From contig JAJLRJ010000005.1 of the NCBI GenBank assembly GCA_024195265.1, positions 36,478,605 to 36,542,604 on the forward strand: a DNA stretch of 64,000 nt, read 5' to 3'. Position numbers and translations under genes: made by a program. A model generated the notes under the pieces. The model did not search any database, was not told the DNA's origin, and saw only the letters and a list, made by a program, of their open reading frames with translations. Shown piece after piece: positions 21,492 to 30,450 of this stretch (positions are counted from its first letter, which is position 1; each line of letters begins with the position of its first letter). The stretch comes from Dendrophyllia cribrosa (Eukaryota > Cnidaria > Anthozoa > Scleractinia > Dendrophylliidae).

Positions 21492-22382
21492 TACTTTGGT
21501 TTTACATCGCTACGATTTGTAATTGGCTGAAAAATCTCGCGCCACTTTAAAGACCAATCAGGTTAACAAATTGACGTCAGTTTTTTATGCGTCTGTCCTT
21601 GATGATAAAATTCGTCATAACATTTAGTTTAGTAGTATACACTTTTTTATTTTTTTTTATTTATTTTTTTATTTTTAGTAGTTTAGTTTAGTAGTATACA
21701 CGACCCCACAAGCTTTTTAGCTTTAACTCTTATTGTGTTAAAATAAAGGTTTTATGTTATGTTATGTCATGTTATGTTATGTTAATTTGTTTTTTACAAT
21801 AACAAAAACGCCAAAATCGAAAAAAACCGGATGAAATAAAGAGTGAAGGCAAGGTAAACATGAGAAATTGTTGAGTTTTATTCAAATTGACGCAATCATT
21901 GTCAATAAGTTTTCTCTCTTTCTCGTTGGCCAACTAATAACAATAAAGAAATTTCATTCGCTAAAAAATTGACAGGATGACATCTTACATATAAATTAAA
22001 AATTTTATGTGTCTACTTTTATTAATGATAAAAATTGACCAATCAGCATGCGAAAATAACTTCAGTTATTGTAAAAAATAAAATGAAACCAATCGTGACT
22101 TACTCGCACGCGTTTTCCCGCGCTTGGCGCCGGCTACTTTGGATTGTCTGCCTCTGTTGTGATTGGTCAGAAAAATTACTTTGGTTTTGGTTTTACGACA
22201 CATAACTGAAAATCACTCTATCCACTGGATAGTGATTTATCTTGTGGAAAGCGTTATCTAATATTCGAACAGAGACTGGCTCATGATCAGTTTTGTTAAA
22301 GCGACAAAGACTCAACAGTTAGAACCACTTATTGACGGCTACATTTTCAACATTGAATCAAATAAATGAGTCGGAGAGTTAA
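21492..22382. repeat. AT-rich stretch with fragments of the 9121-9406 MITE family
   Basis: Fragments with CCAATCA/GATTGG boxes and TTACTTTGGTTTT are at about 21482-21590 and 22080-22216; the second resembles the 9121-9406 family in reverse orientation. TTTAGTTTAGTAGTATACAC occurs twice directly (near 21625 and 21681). No coding region is supported. Confidence 0.6.
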
Positions 22383-22706
22383 AGGCTGGTTCTCATATAA
22401 TCGTCCCGGTCGCCCCGGTCGTCCGAGTCGTTTCAAAAAGTGCACGAACGATCGGGACGATTATATGAGAACGGACGACTGAGGCGATCGAAGCGAACCA
22501 AATCTACCCCAGAATGCAGTATTATTGCCCAAAACATGTTGTCGAACCCAGTTTACGACCGCGCTATTGACGTTCGAGACGACCGGGACGATCATATGAG
22601 AACCCAAATCGTTTGAGTCGTCCCGATCGTATGAGTCGTTTGCAAAAAACTTTTGAAACGACTCGGACGACCGGAGCGACCGGGACGATTATATGAGAAC
22701 CAGCCT
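22383..22706. mobile_element. Harbinger-like MITE flanked by TAA, complete copy
   Basis: The ends AGGCTGGTTCTCATATAATC and GATTATATGAGAACCAGCCT are a perfect inverted repeat. TAA flanks both sides (22380-22382, 22707-22709). The interior is rich in GACGACC/GGTCGTC palindromes. A truncated sibling is at 20736-20989. Confidence 0.85.
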
Positions 22707-22923
22707 TAAGTGACATATATAGTCGAATTAATTTAATCCAGTTTGCATTGCGCGCTTCTCTTATTGTTATGATACTGTTCTATTCCATATTTGGGCAAGC
22801 ATATCACCTCTTGCACGAGTGAATTTCTTATCTACAATACAGAATGAATTTTCGGGGGCCCTGAAAATGGCGGATGAACCAACGCAGGCGCGCAATGCAA
22901 ACTGGGTGGGTCAGATTCTTTAA

Positions 22924-23938
22924 CCGATTGACGGCCGTGCCGGCCAAAACCGGCCGTACAATACTCCACTGCTTTAAAAAATTGCAACTTTCTCAATCGC
23001 GCGAACATTGCCTTAACCATCAGTTGTAAACATTGACTAGAAAGTCCTTCAAATTGAGATACCCAATAAACACAAAAAAGTTAGCGATTTTTGAAGAATC
23101 AGATCAGCGTTTGAATTTGGACAATAACAAAAATGACCGTTTTTAACGTCATAGAAAAACAACAAAAATCACGTTTTTGCCTTTAGTTTTTTTAATTCAA
23201 ATCATCATGGCAAACCCAAAAGTCGACATTCACAGCAAAATTCAGTCCTAGTCCTAGCTTAGCAGTGAATTTTTTTGCTCTTATTCGTTGCTCGGGCCGA
23301 GCTACAGCCTCTCGTTCTAATGCATACTGACCTTGCCTCGATTTTCAATATCACCACCGCACTGCATGCTGGGAAAAAGCCAAAAATTTTCACAGCGTTC
23401 GTTTCTTTCCGCACACATTTCATATTTATACTGAGTCCACAGCCACTTCGACCCTCCGCCGAAATTTCACGCTTGTTGTATTCTCCTGTGGTCGCAACTT
23501 CCAAAATATGCCGTGGTAGGTCGAGAAATTCATCCAGAGTCGAGTCCCAAAGCTACTTCGTTTCATGGCGGCCATTTTTCCAGTTCAACGAGCAACGAGC
23601 CAAATTCGTAAACGAAGTACAACAACTAACTCGCTTCATTGAGAAAGTGGACTCTGAACTACCTTCAAGCTAAATGATGCTCATCAGGCAGCTACTAAAG
23701 ATGAAAAATGACTGTGGACTTTCCAAAAATCGCAGAAACACCATATTGAAGACTTTATTGCAATCCAACAAAACAAAATCACAATGTCAGAATGACGTTT
23801 CCAGTAAACTCGAGCCTTCAGTGTTTTAGAACAGCAGCACTTTCAATGGTAACTTCAAATATGGAGTCACGAAATCCTATGGATCGTTTATATACAGAAA
23901 ATCACTCAAAAACGAAAAAAGTCGCGGGCGTCAATGGG
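22924..23938. mobile_element. Non-autonomous piggyBac-like element between TTAA sites
   Basis: The body begins CCGATTGACGGCCG and ends CGGGCGTCAATGGG, with TTAA directly on both sides (22920-22923, 23939-23942). TTAA targets with CCnnTTGACG-type ends are characteristic of piggyBac-like elements. A 132-codon ORF at 23275-23673 (plus) has no domain I recognise and no piggyBac transposase signature, so the element cannot move on its own. Confidence 0.65.
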
Positions 23939-24170
23939 TTAAGCTACCAACCTATTGTGATTTGCGATGTTTCAAAATTCAAAACTTTTACTTGTGACGG
24001 TCATTTTACGTTTCTTAACCACTTTTTTCTTGTAGCCTCTGAAGGTTTGTCTTTCAAACCGAAATATCGGGCAAGATGTAACATGCTTGTACATAACTTA
24101 CACCTGATTGTTTGAAAAATTGTATCTTATATTCAAAATGACACGTCGATGGGAACAAGATTTTTGTGGT

Positions 24171-24413
24171 CAATAGTCCTTTTTACAGTTGGGTGCTTGG
24201 TGACCTTGCCTTTGAGTGGAAGCGAGGCTGGAGGTGACCTTGTTATGATACAGACCTTGGAGCTTTTCAGATGAAAATTTAGCTAGTTAGCATGAGAAAA
24301 GCATTATTAACATATGAAAGGCAGAAAGGTTTGTATCAAAGCAAGGTCACCTCCAGCCTCGCTTCCACTCAAAGGCAAGGTCACCAAGCACACAACTGTA
24401 AAAAGGACTATTG
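24171..24413. mobile_element. Foldback MITE with arms of about 75 bp
   Basis: The left arm CAATAGTCCTTTTTACAGTT and the right arm AACTGTAAAAAGGACTATTG are inverted copies; the match runs inward through GGTGACCTTGCCTTTGAGTG. No target duplication was recognised. Confidence 0.8.
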
Positions 24414-25084
24414 CGTTATCCATGTTGGGCTGGCCTCACTGCAACGCCCCGGGTAGTCCAGCACTTGTCCAAACGATGTCTGTAATTCGCTAAGAAAACA
24501 ACAGATTTGTCCCATTGGGATAGGGATTAGAGATAGGGGCATTGTTCAAGTGATCTGACAATAAGTGGTCTGACAATAAGCGGAGGAGGGGGGGGGGGAG
24601 GGGGGGTGTACCACTGACAATGACCAAAGTCATTGATTTGTGCACTTAGTATTAATGAACGACATCTCGTAAAAAGCTTTATTCAGTGTAGTATTAATTT
24701 TCTCAAAATAATATTCGTGTTTATACTAATAAACGAAATCTGGTGACTAACTAGTCGGGTTTTCCACGAGTTTCTGTTCTTTTTTAGTACAAACGCTTTA
24801 ATGTTGATACTAAAAAACGAAATCACGTGAATAACTTGCCGACTTTTCCACTGAATAAAGTTTGTCATGTGTCTTCGTTTATTATCACTATATGTATCAA
24901 CTCTGGCATCACCTATATAGGAGGGGTTGTAGCTTCAATGCGAATTTACTCACTTAAAAACGCTAGGGGTGTTTTCTACAAAGTGTTTGCGTCTGTGCGG
25001 ATTTTTGATGTGAATTTGAAATGTTTTGCTGCGACGCACGCAAAGACAACATAAACTAAAAAGTTACGCAATATCATTAAAATT
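24414..25084. other. Intergenic, with a poly-G tract near 24586-24607
   Basis: No gene is supported. A run of G interrupted by one A lies near 24586-24607, and ACGAAATC/TAGTAT phrases repeat irregularly near 24680-24850. Confidence 0.45.
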
Positions 25085-26197
25085 TCATTCATCCATGAGG
25101 TGAGCAAATTTGAACGCCATATATACGTAACAATAAATAAATACTTCTGACAGCTTTCGTCTCTCTTTCTTTATCTCTTCGTCACCGTTTGCACAGCCTT
25201 CATCTTTATTTTTAACTTGCTCTTCTTTGTTCTCTATCTCTTTATCTTCATCGTAATACATGTAGCTTTTGTCATCATCGCCATCGCCTTCAACGTTCTC
25301 ATAATATTCATCACCGACTTCATCGTCATCGTCATCACTTTCCTCAGTAACCTTATTCCCACCTTCATTCTCATTTTCACCGACATCGTCTTTATCGCCA
25401 TTATTATCGTCCGCATCATCGTCTTCTTTTACATCCTTCTCGTCCACATCTTTATCATCATCGTTATTATCATTATCATCGCCATTGTTAAATAATTTTC
25501 TTAAATCAAAACGATCATCATCGTCATCGCTAACTAACTTTTCATTCCCATCGTCTTCCTCGTCCTTGTCATGGTCCTTGTTATCGACTTCTTTGACATC
25601 CTTCTCGTCTTCCTCCTCATCATCTTCAACATCGTCGTCATCATCAGCATCATCATCAGCATCATATTGTTCTTCCTTAAAATACCTCGTTAAAAGCTTC
25701 TTTAAATCAAAATGATCATCATAGTCATCATCATCATAATAATCATCATCGTAATCATTATCATCATTATCATCATGATCATCGCCATTATCGTCATGCT
25801 GATAATTAATAAAACTCGTTAAAAACTTTCTTAAATCAAAATGATTATCTCCATTGTCTTCCTCGCCCTCGCCCTCGTCACCATCATCCTTCTCCTCGAC
25901 ATCTTTATCGCTTGCATCCTCTTTGCCTCCATTCGTTTTTTCGTTGTTATTCTCGTTTTCTAACGCTGCGCTATCCTTCTCATCGTCTGTTTTCAACCGC
26001 ATTCTCTTGCATTCTACAATTTCCTCTCCATCTTTCTCATTATACCTTGATGCTGTTTCCCTCTTTCGCTTTCTGAATTGTCGTCTTTGGATCTCAAAGT
26101 CTCGGCGTCCCTCTATTGCAAGTGTACTTCGGGGGATAAATCCGGCGATTTTATACATTTTAACTTGAAATGCCGCTCCTTTTTGTGCAATAAACAT
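25085..26197 (-). CDS. Asp/Glu-rich protein with three FDL(R/K)K motifs, unknown function
   Basis: This 370-codon ORF begins with about 70 mixed residues that include a basic stretch (RRQFRKRKRETASR, residues 38-51) suggestive of a nuclear signal. From about residue 100 it is dominated by D, E, N and K. Three spaced short motifs stand out: HFDLRKFLTSF near 119, HFDLKKLLTRYF near 162 and RFDLRKLF near 229. The acidic parts are encoded by GAT/GAC-type repeats, so part of the length may be microsatellite expansion. The non-repetitive start and the conserved spacing of FDLRK motifs argue against pure chance. I do not recognise the family. Acidic proteins of this kind can be histone- or calcium-binding, but nothing here proves that. 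Its start overlaps the stop of the ORF upstream. Confidence 0.55.
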   Translation of the reverse strand: MFIAQKGAAFQVKMYKIAGFIPRSTLAIEGRRDFEIQRRQFRKRKRETASRYNEKDGEEIVECKRMRLKTDDEKDSAALENENNNEKTNGGKEDASDKDVEEKDDGDEGEGEEDNGDNHFDLRKFLTSFINYQHDDNGDDHDDNDDNDYDDDYYDDDDYDDHFDLKKLLTRYFKEEQYDADDDADDDDDVEDDEEEDEKDVKEVDNKDHDKDEEDDGNEKLVSDDDDDRFDLRKLFNNGDDNDNNDDDKDVDEKDVKEDDDADDNNGDKDDVGENENEGGNKVTEESDDDDDEVGDEYYENVEGDGDDDKSYMYYDEDKEIENKEEQVKNKDEGCANGDEEIKKERRKLSEVFIYCYVYMAFKFAHLMDE

Positions 26198-26379
26198 TAT
26201 CCTTGTGAGCCGAACTCCAATCTAGTTTCTTCTCTTATTTTTTCAATTTTTATGAACTTCACTTCTGGGTGATGAACCATGTGATTATAAGAAATCGTCT
26301 CAACATATCTTTGATTCTCCGTCTCGATACAGTTTGTCACTTCTTGCGTGAACCACTGCGGATCGTAAATGTTAGCCAT
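26197..26379 (-). CDS. 60-codon ORF whose stop overlaps the acidic ORF start (TAATG)
   Basis: The ATG sits in a favourable context (GCAATGG). The product starts MANIYDPQWFTQEV and is not low-complexity. Its TAA stop shares one base with the ATG of the 370-codon ORF. Either this is the true N-terminus of one protein, separated by a single-base deletion, or the two are translated by termination-reinitiation. No introns need to be invoked. Confidence 0.5.
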   Translation of the reverse strand: MANIYDPQWFTQEVTNCIETENQRYVETISYNHMVHHPEVKFIKIEKIREETRLEFGSQG

Positions 26380-27766
26380 TGCTTAAAGTCTTTGCTAACA
26401 GAATGATACTTCTGAAGCTTGGTTACCATTGTTTCATAAAACATTCGAACTTCGTCATTAACTGGTGCGCGAGAGGTGCGCGCGCGCATTAATGGCGAAG
26501 TGCTGTGGGGAAAATTACTTCAGCAGCTTGTCGCGCCACCATGTTGATTTTCTACAGAGGAAGAGACCTGCTGCCTTATTTTAGAAAAATTAACGCGTAT
26601 TTATTCACGTATTTAAAATAAGCGCATTATAAATTAAGGCGAATTGAAAGACAAAAAACTAGTCTAGAATACAGGAAGTTGTCGCTAAAGAAAAGGCACA
26701 ATTTTCAATTAAATAAAGTGTGGATGTCTCGCATTCTATCAAGGAAGAATATGTTAATGGAAAAACTGATGAACCAGCTACGTATTGTGCAGCTCATAAA
26801 TACGCATTTAAAATTTGTAAATATTTTATTGTAAATAGGTTAATTATAGGGTACAATCACGGTACGTTTAGCAAACTGCGACGGCAAAAGTAAAAGTAGC
26901 ATTGAATTGAAATATCCCTTTTTACGCCGATGCATCCTGCTCATTTTGGAGGCGCAGTGGTCTGGTGTTTAACGCGTCTGACTTTCAACCTGAAGATCAG
27001 TGGTTCGAGCCTGGCCTCTGCTGTCGTGTTGTTCAATTTCTATTTTTAAAACATCACTAAATCTTCAATATTTCTTATTTCTCTTAAATTTACAAATCCT
27101 TTGAGAAAAACTATTTCCTCCCAAACATACCAAAAAATCACCCAAAAAGTTACAAAACACCCCATAACATAGATTCATAAGATGAGCAGAGAGTTTTTGG
27201 AGTGCTTGAAACGTGAGCGAGATATTGTCATTAAAGCCATGTCGAGTGGCGGAAAAAAGGCGTTCATGTTGACCTCCGCGTTAACTATTTACCTTTCTCG
27301 TGACATCTGGTTTGTAAAGTGCGTTACAACAAGATTCTGAACAATAGAAAGAATTAATTCCGTTACAATGCGACGCGCCTTACCGTGAAGCAAACTTTTC
27401 TGCAAGTAAGCCAATCAGAGAACGCGAATTCAATTGACGGGCAAGCCTTCTTGCAAAGTTCAGGACGATTGAATGTAATTTTGTCGCTTCGAATTTATCA
27501 CAGGAGTGTAAAGTTAGTTACAAAATACAAAGATTTTATTTACTTTATTGCTTCCCACGTATCTGCATTGACGAAAATGATTGTAAGAATTAGCTGGTGA
27601 TATCGTGGACACTTGAAAAAGGTTTGTTGGGTCTCACGGTATGGCGCGTGGCATTGTAAGAGTTTCCATAAAATACGCCCATATTTCCGAGCAACTCCTT
27701 AAAGCTTCAAGTTTCAAGCTATTTGTCCTTCAGCTGTGTTCATTTTTCTTCTCTGTTTCTGTTTAG
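26380..27766. other. Region between the acidic ORFs and the ASMT pseudo-exon
   Basis: The part just upstream of the 60-codon ORF (26440-26560) is CpG-rich (GTGCGCGCGCGC) and is a plausible promoter for the minus-strand ORFs. The rest contains a tRNA-like sequence and no supported gene. Confidence 0.4.
26949..27019 (+). repeat. Degenerate tRNA-like sequence, possible SINE head
   Basis: A box A-like stretch (AGTGGTCTGGTG) and a box B-like stretch (GGTTCGAGCCT) are spaced as in a tRNA, and GAGGC at the start can pair with GCCTC at the end. The T stem does not pair well, so this is not a convincing functional tRNA. Confidence 0.35.
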
Positions 27767-27916
27767 GTGGTTGTCTTTTAATTGCCGAGATGCTCTTGAA
27801 TGATGACAAAAGTGGGCCAATGAGATCCCTCCTGCAGTCCCTGAACATGCTGGTACAGGCAAATGGCAAGGAACGCACAGCTGTGGAATACAAACAGCCT
27901 TTAGAGAAACATGGAG
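27767..27916 (+). pseudogene. Partial copy of the last exon of an ASMT-like gene
   Basis: After a splice-acceptor-like TCTGTTTAG the frame reads GGCLLIAEMLLNDDKSGP and LQSLNMLVQANGKER, very close to the third exon of the intact gene at 57532-57752. Homology stops after EKHG, in the middle of the exon, where the sequence switches to an unrelated tail with an early stop. I found no matching first or second exon to the left, so this is a pseudogene or fragment of a paralogue, probably cut by mobile DNA. Confidence 0.8.
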
Positions 27917-28199
27917 TTCAGAAGAGACTATACAACATAAACAGGAAAACTTGAACGCTTTATTCTACACACTTCCAGCCATGTAAAACGTAAGTTGACC
28001 CGCCCACCTTAAAATCCACGTAAAATTACTGGAATTCTAGTAAAACCGGTTTAAAAATTAAGTTATCTAAAAATGTAACGTAATACAAGTCACGCTCTCC
28101 TAAATATTCCCCCTCCCCGCACTGAGGAGACTGCAGCGTGTCCAGTAACATAAAAAAACCCTGTAGCAACAGTTCTGAATGTTTGCATCCTAACTTCTC

Positions 28200-28742
28200 T
28201 GTTACACTGCACATGTAAGACTGTTTATTTACAAGAGTGGGACCAATTTGTGTATTGGTCGGACCACAGTCTTTTCTCAACATTGAATCTTTGCGACTCG
28301 AGTATGTCCAACTCTTCCGGAAAATGTTTCCACAATGCGCCCCAATGGCCACTGCCCCCGTGGTAAATTCTAGTCCAGGACCAGCACGATATCTCTCTCC
28401 TTGAGATCCTTTACAACTTCACTCCACTTTGGAGGAATGTTCAGCAAGGGCAAATATTCCTTCAGCCACCTGGACCACACTTGAGAGATCATTAAGTCTT
28501 GAGCCTTGTGCCATCTCTTTCGAGGGTTGATTCTGGTAGTATCAACACTTTCTGGTGCAAACTGTCCCCCCATTTGCCCATACAGAAAATGGTTGGGTGT
28601 CAGAGGCACGTCATCCCTGGGATCTGCTGATTGGTAGGTAAGCGGCTTAGAGTTAAGCAAACTCTCAACACCAGCGACGACTGTGATCAACTCTTCGTCT
28701 GTGACATCACTGTTACTCAGCACTGCAAATATCGCTTTCTTT
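28200..28742 (-). pseudogene. BEL/Pao retrotransposon, C-terminal part of the integrase region (3' half of a split copy)
   Basis: On the minus strand the frame reads LLNSKPLTYQSADP, LTPNHFLYGQ, RKRWHKAQDL and WLKEYLPLL, the pattern that follows the integrase core in BEL/Pao elements. A stop and frameshifts occur in the last part (28210-28370), where the typical GHTR and VRPIHKLVPL segments lie in another frame. The reading frame at 28742 continues directly at 34429, on the far side of an inserted LTR element. It is non-functional. Confidence 0.85.
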
Positions 28743-29526
28743 TGTGACGGGAGACTTTTCCAATATTCTTAAAACAGTCAAAAGTAAAGTTTGTTTAAAA
28801 TATTACATAAGCCAAAAGCATAGTCTAGTAAACAATAGTTCCCTTATGATGTCTTTAAACTGAAACGTGTACATTCGTACAGCTGGCAAACCTCCGCCAC
28901 GTGCGTTTTCAATAGCGTAGTTTTATGAAAAGAATATTTAAGTAGTTATGTCCTTTCACTCATCGGAAAGAGTCCAGTGTTCCTTTGTCCTTAAGGGTTA
29001 CGGAAGCAAAGTCCTTCTGCTCTCGTAAATTTTTAATGTAGTTCCTTTTCATAGGGAGTGTTCAAGGTTGTCACTCAACTTTGGTAACAATATAGAACGC
29101 TACGTGTCCTAGAATTTTAAATAGATCTTTTGTCCTCGTGAGCAGAAACGCGTACACGTTGAGATACTTTAACAATAGAGAAACATGTGCCTTTGTTCCC
29201 TCTGCACTATATTAGTAAGTCATTTTGTAAACATTAGTCGGTTGACATCAAGGTGAACATCAAGGTGAACTTCGAGGTTAAGGTCAAGGTTAGATCCTGA
29301 GCCAGAATAAACCTACGTTGGCTGAAATTTTGACTGGTTTCCTGCTGTCCTAAGAGGTCCCTGCTAGTAGGTCCCCGTGTACCAAGGTTGTGACGAGCCT
29401 TATCTCCGCTGCAAGCGTGGTTCGCTCTGAGTTAAAGTTTCCCCGCGTAAAGTCGTTGTTTCAGAAAAGCATTGTTCAAGTTTCAGTTTTCATACCCCGC
29501 TTGGGAAGGAAAAACTTATCGTCACA
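28743..29526 (+). repeat. 5' LTR
   Basis: This LTR is 784 bp. The first approximately 550 bp match the 3' LTR almost base for base. From about 29290, just before an AATAAA signal, the two differ strongly. Confidence 0.9.
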
Positions 29527-29698
29527 TTGTTGGCAGAACAAGTGGTACTAGCGGACTTCCGAAGAGGACAGACGAGCAAGAAAACGAAAATCCAAGCCAG
29601 TCCAGTCGATGTAACCCCTTGGAGCGACGAACAAAAGAAATTCGCCCAAGTAAATGATCGTGAGTACAAGTTCTTTTGTACACGTGTACATGTAATCT

Positions 29699-30355
29699 AT
29701 GCAGTCAGTGAAAAAAGTTTTATCAAGCCGATTACACAGATATAATTTAAGAAGCCGTAAGTTGAACGTTTCCATTGTTAAGTCAAGTACGCCTAAAATA
29801 GACCGTAATATTCAAGTCGATTTATCCGACGAAGAAAGAGAAGCGTTATTCTCCGAATTGCCCTTCCCGTCGCACAAAGACAAAGAAATCGGCGACGAAA
29901 TCCAAGCAAGTTCCTGTTCATCCCAGAAAGAAATTCAACAGAGACGTTCAACAGCATTTTCCTGTCCCGATAAAGCGAATAGTACTGATCGAGAAATCGT
30001 AGATATCAGTTTAGACCACAGCAGCGAATCCATTGTTTCGCCAAGCTTATCAGAATCAGAAGGCCACATCAGCCCGTCAGTCTCTCCCGTGTTATCGCCA
30101 ATCGTTCCTCGCGAAATCATCCAATCCAGTCCCGCACACATCGGCCTTGAACTCGAAGATATCAGTGACTCAGACGATAATCCAAGCGAAGAATTCACCG
30201 CCCCGAAAGACAGCGATAACCAGCCTTTACGACCTTTCATTCATTCCCCCGCGGATTTCTACGCATTAATTCCGCACGTAAACAAACAAACGAAAAGTCG
30301 ACTTAATCTTCAGTATACCATAGACGAAACCAGTAGCAATTCCAGAACGAAGTAG
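29699..30355 (+). CDS. Gag N-terminal ORF of the LTR element
   Basis: This 218-codon frame starts near MQSVKKVL and contains YNLRSRKLN followed by Ser/Asp/Glu-rich sequence. It stops at 30353-30355. The next frame is already open before that stop and continues the same acidic composition into the ATG at 30451, so a single-base frameshift (programmed or mutational) probably separates one gag polyprotein into two ORFs. No enzyme domain is present. Confidence 0.6.
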   Translation: MQSVKKVLSSRLHRYNLRSRKLNVSIVKSSTPKIDRNIQVDLSDEEREALFSELPFPSHKDKEIGDEIQASSCSSQKEIQQRRSTAFSCPDKANSTDREIVDISLDHSSESIVSPSLSESEGHISPSVSPVLSPIVPREIIQSSPAHIGLELEDISDSDDNPSEEFTAPKDSDNQPLRPFIHSPADFYALIPHVNKQTKSRLNLQYTIDETSSNSRTK

Positions 30356-30450
30356 AAGTCAATAGTAATTTTAGCGACGAAAGCCAAGACGTCAGTAGCG
30401 AATCCAGCGAAGAAAGCGACTGGTCATTAGACGACATCGTAAATTTCAGC

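Noticed and set aside
25217..26168. Plus-strand ORFs rich in Ser, Ile and Val
   Set aside because: They are antisense readings of the GAT/GAC-rich acidic ORF on the minus strand.
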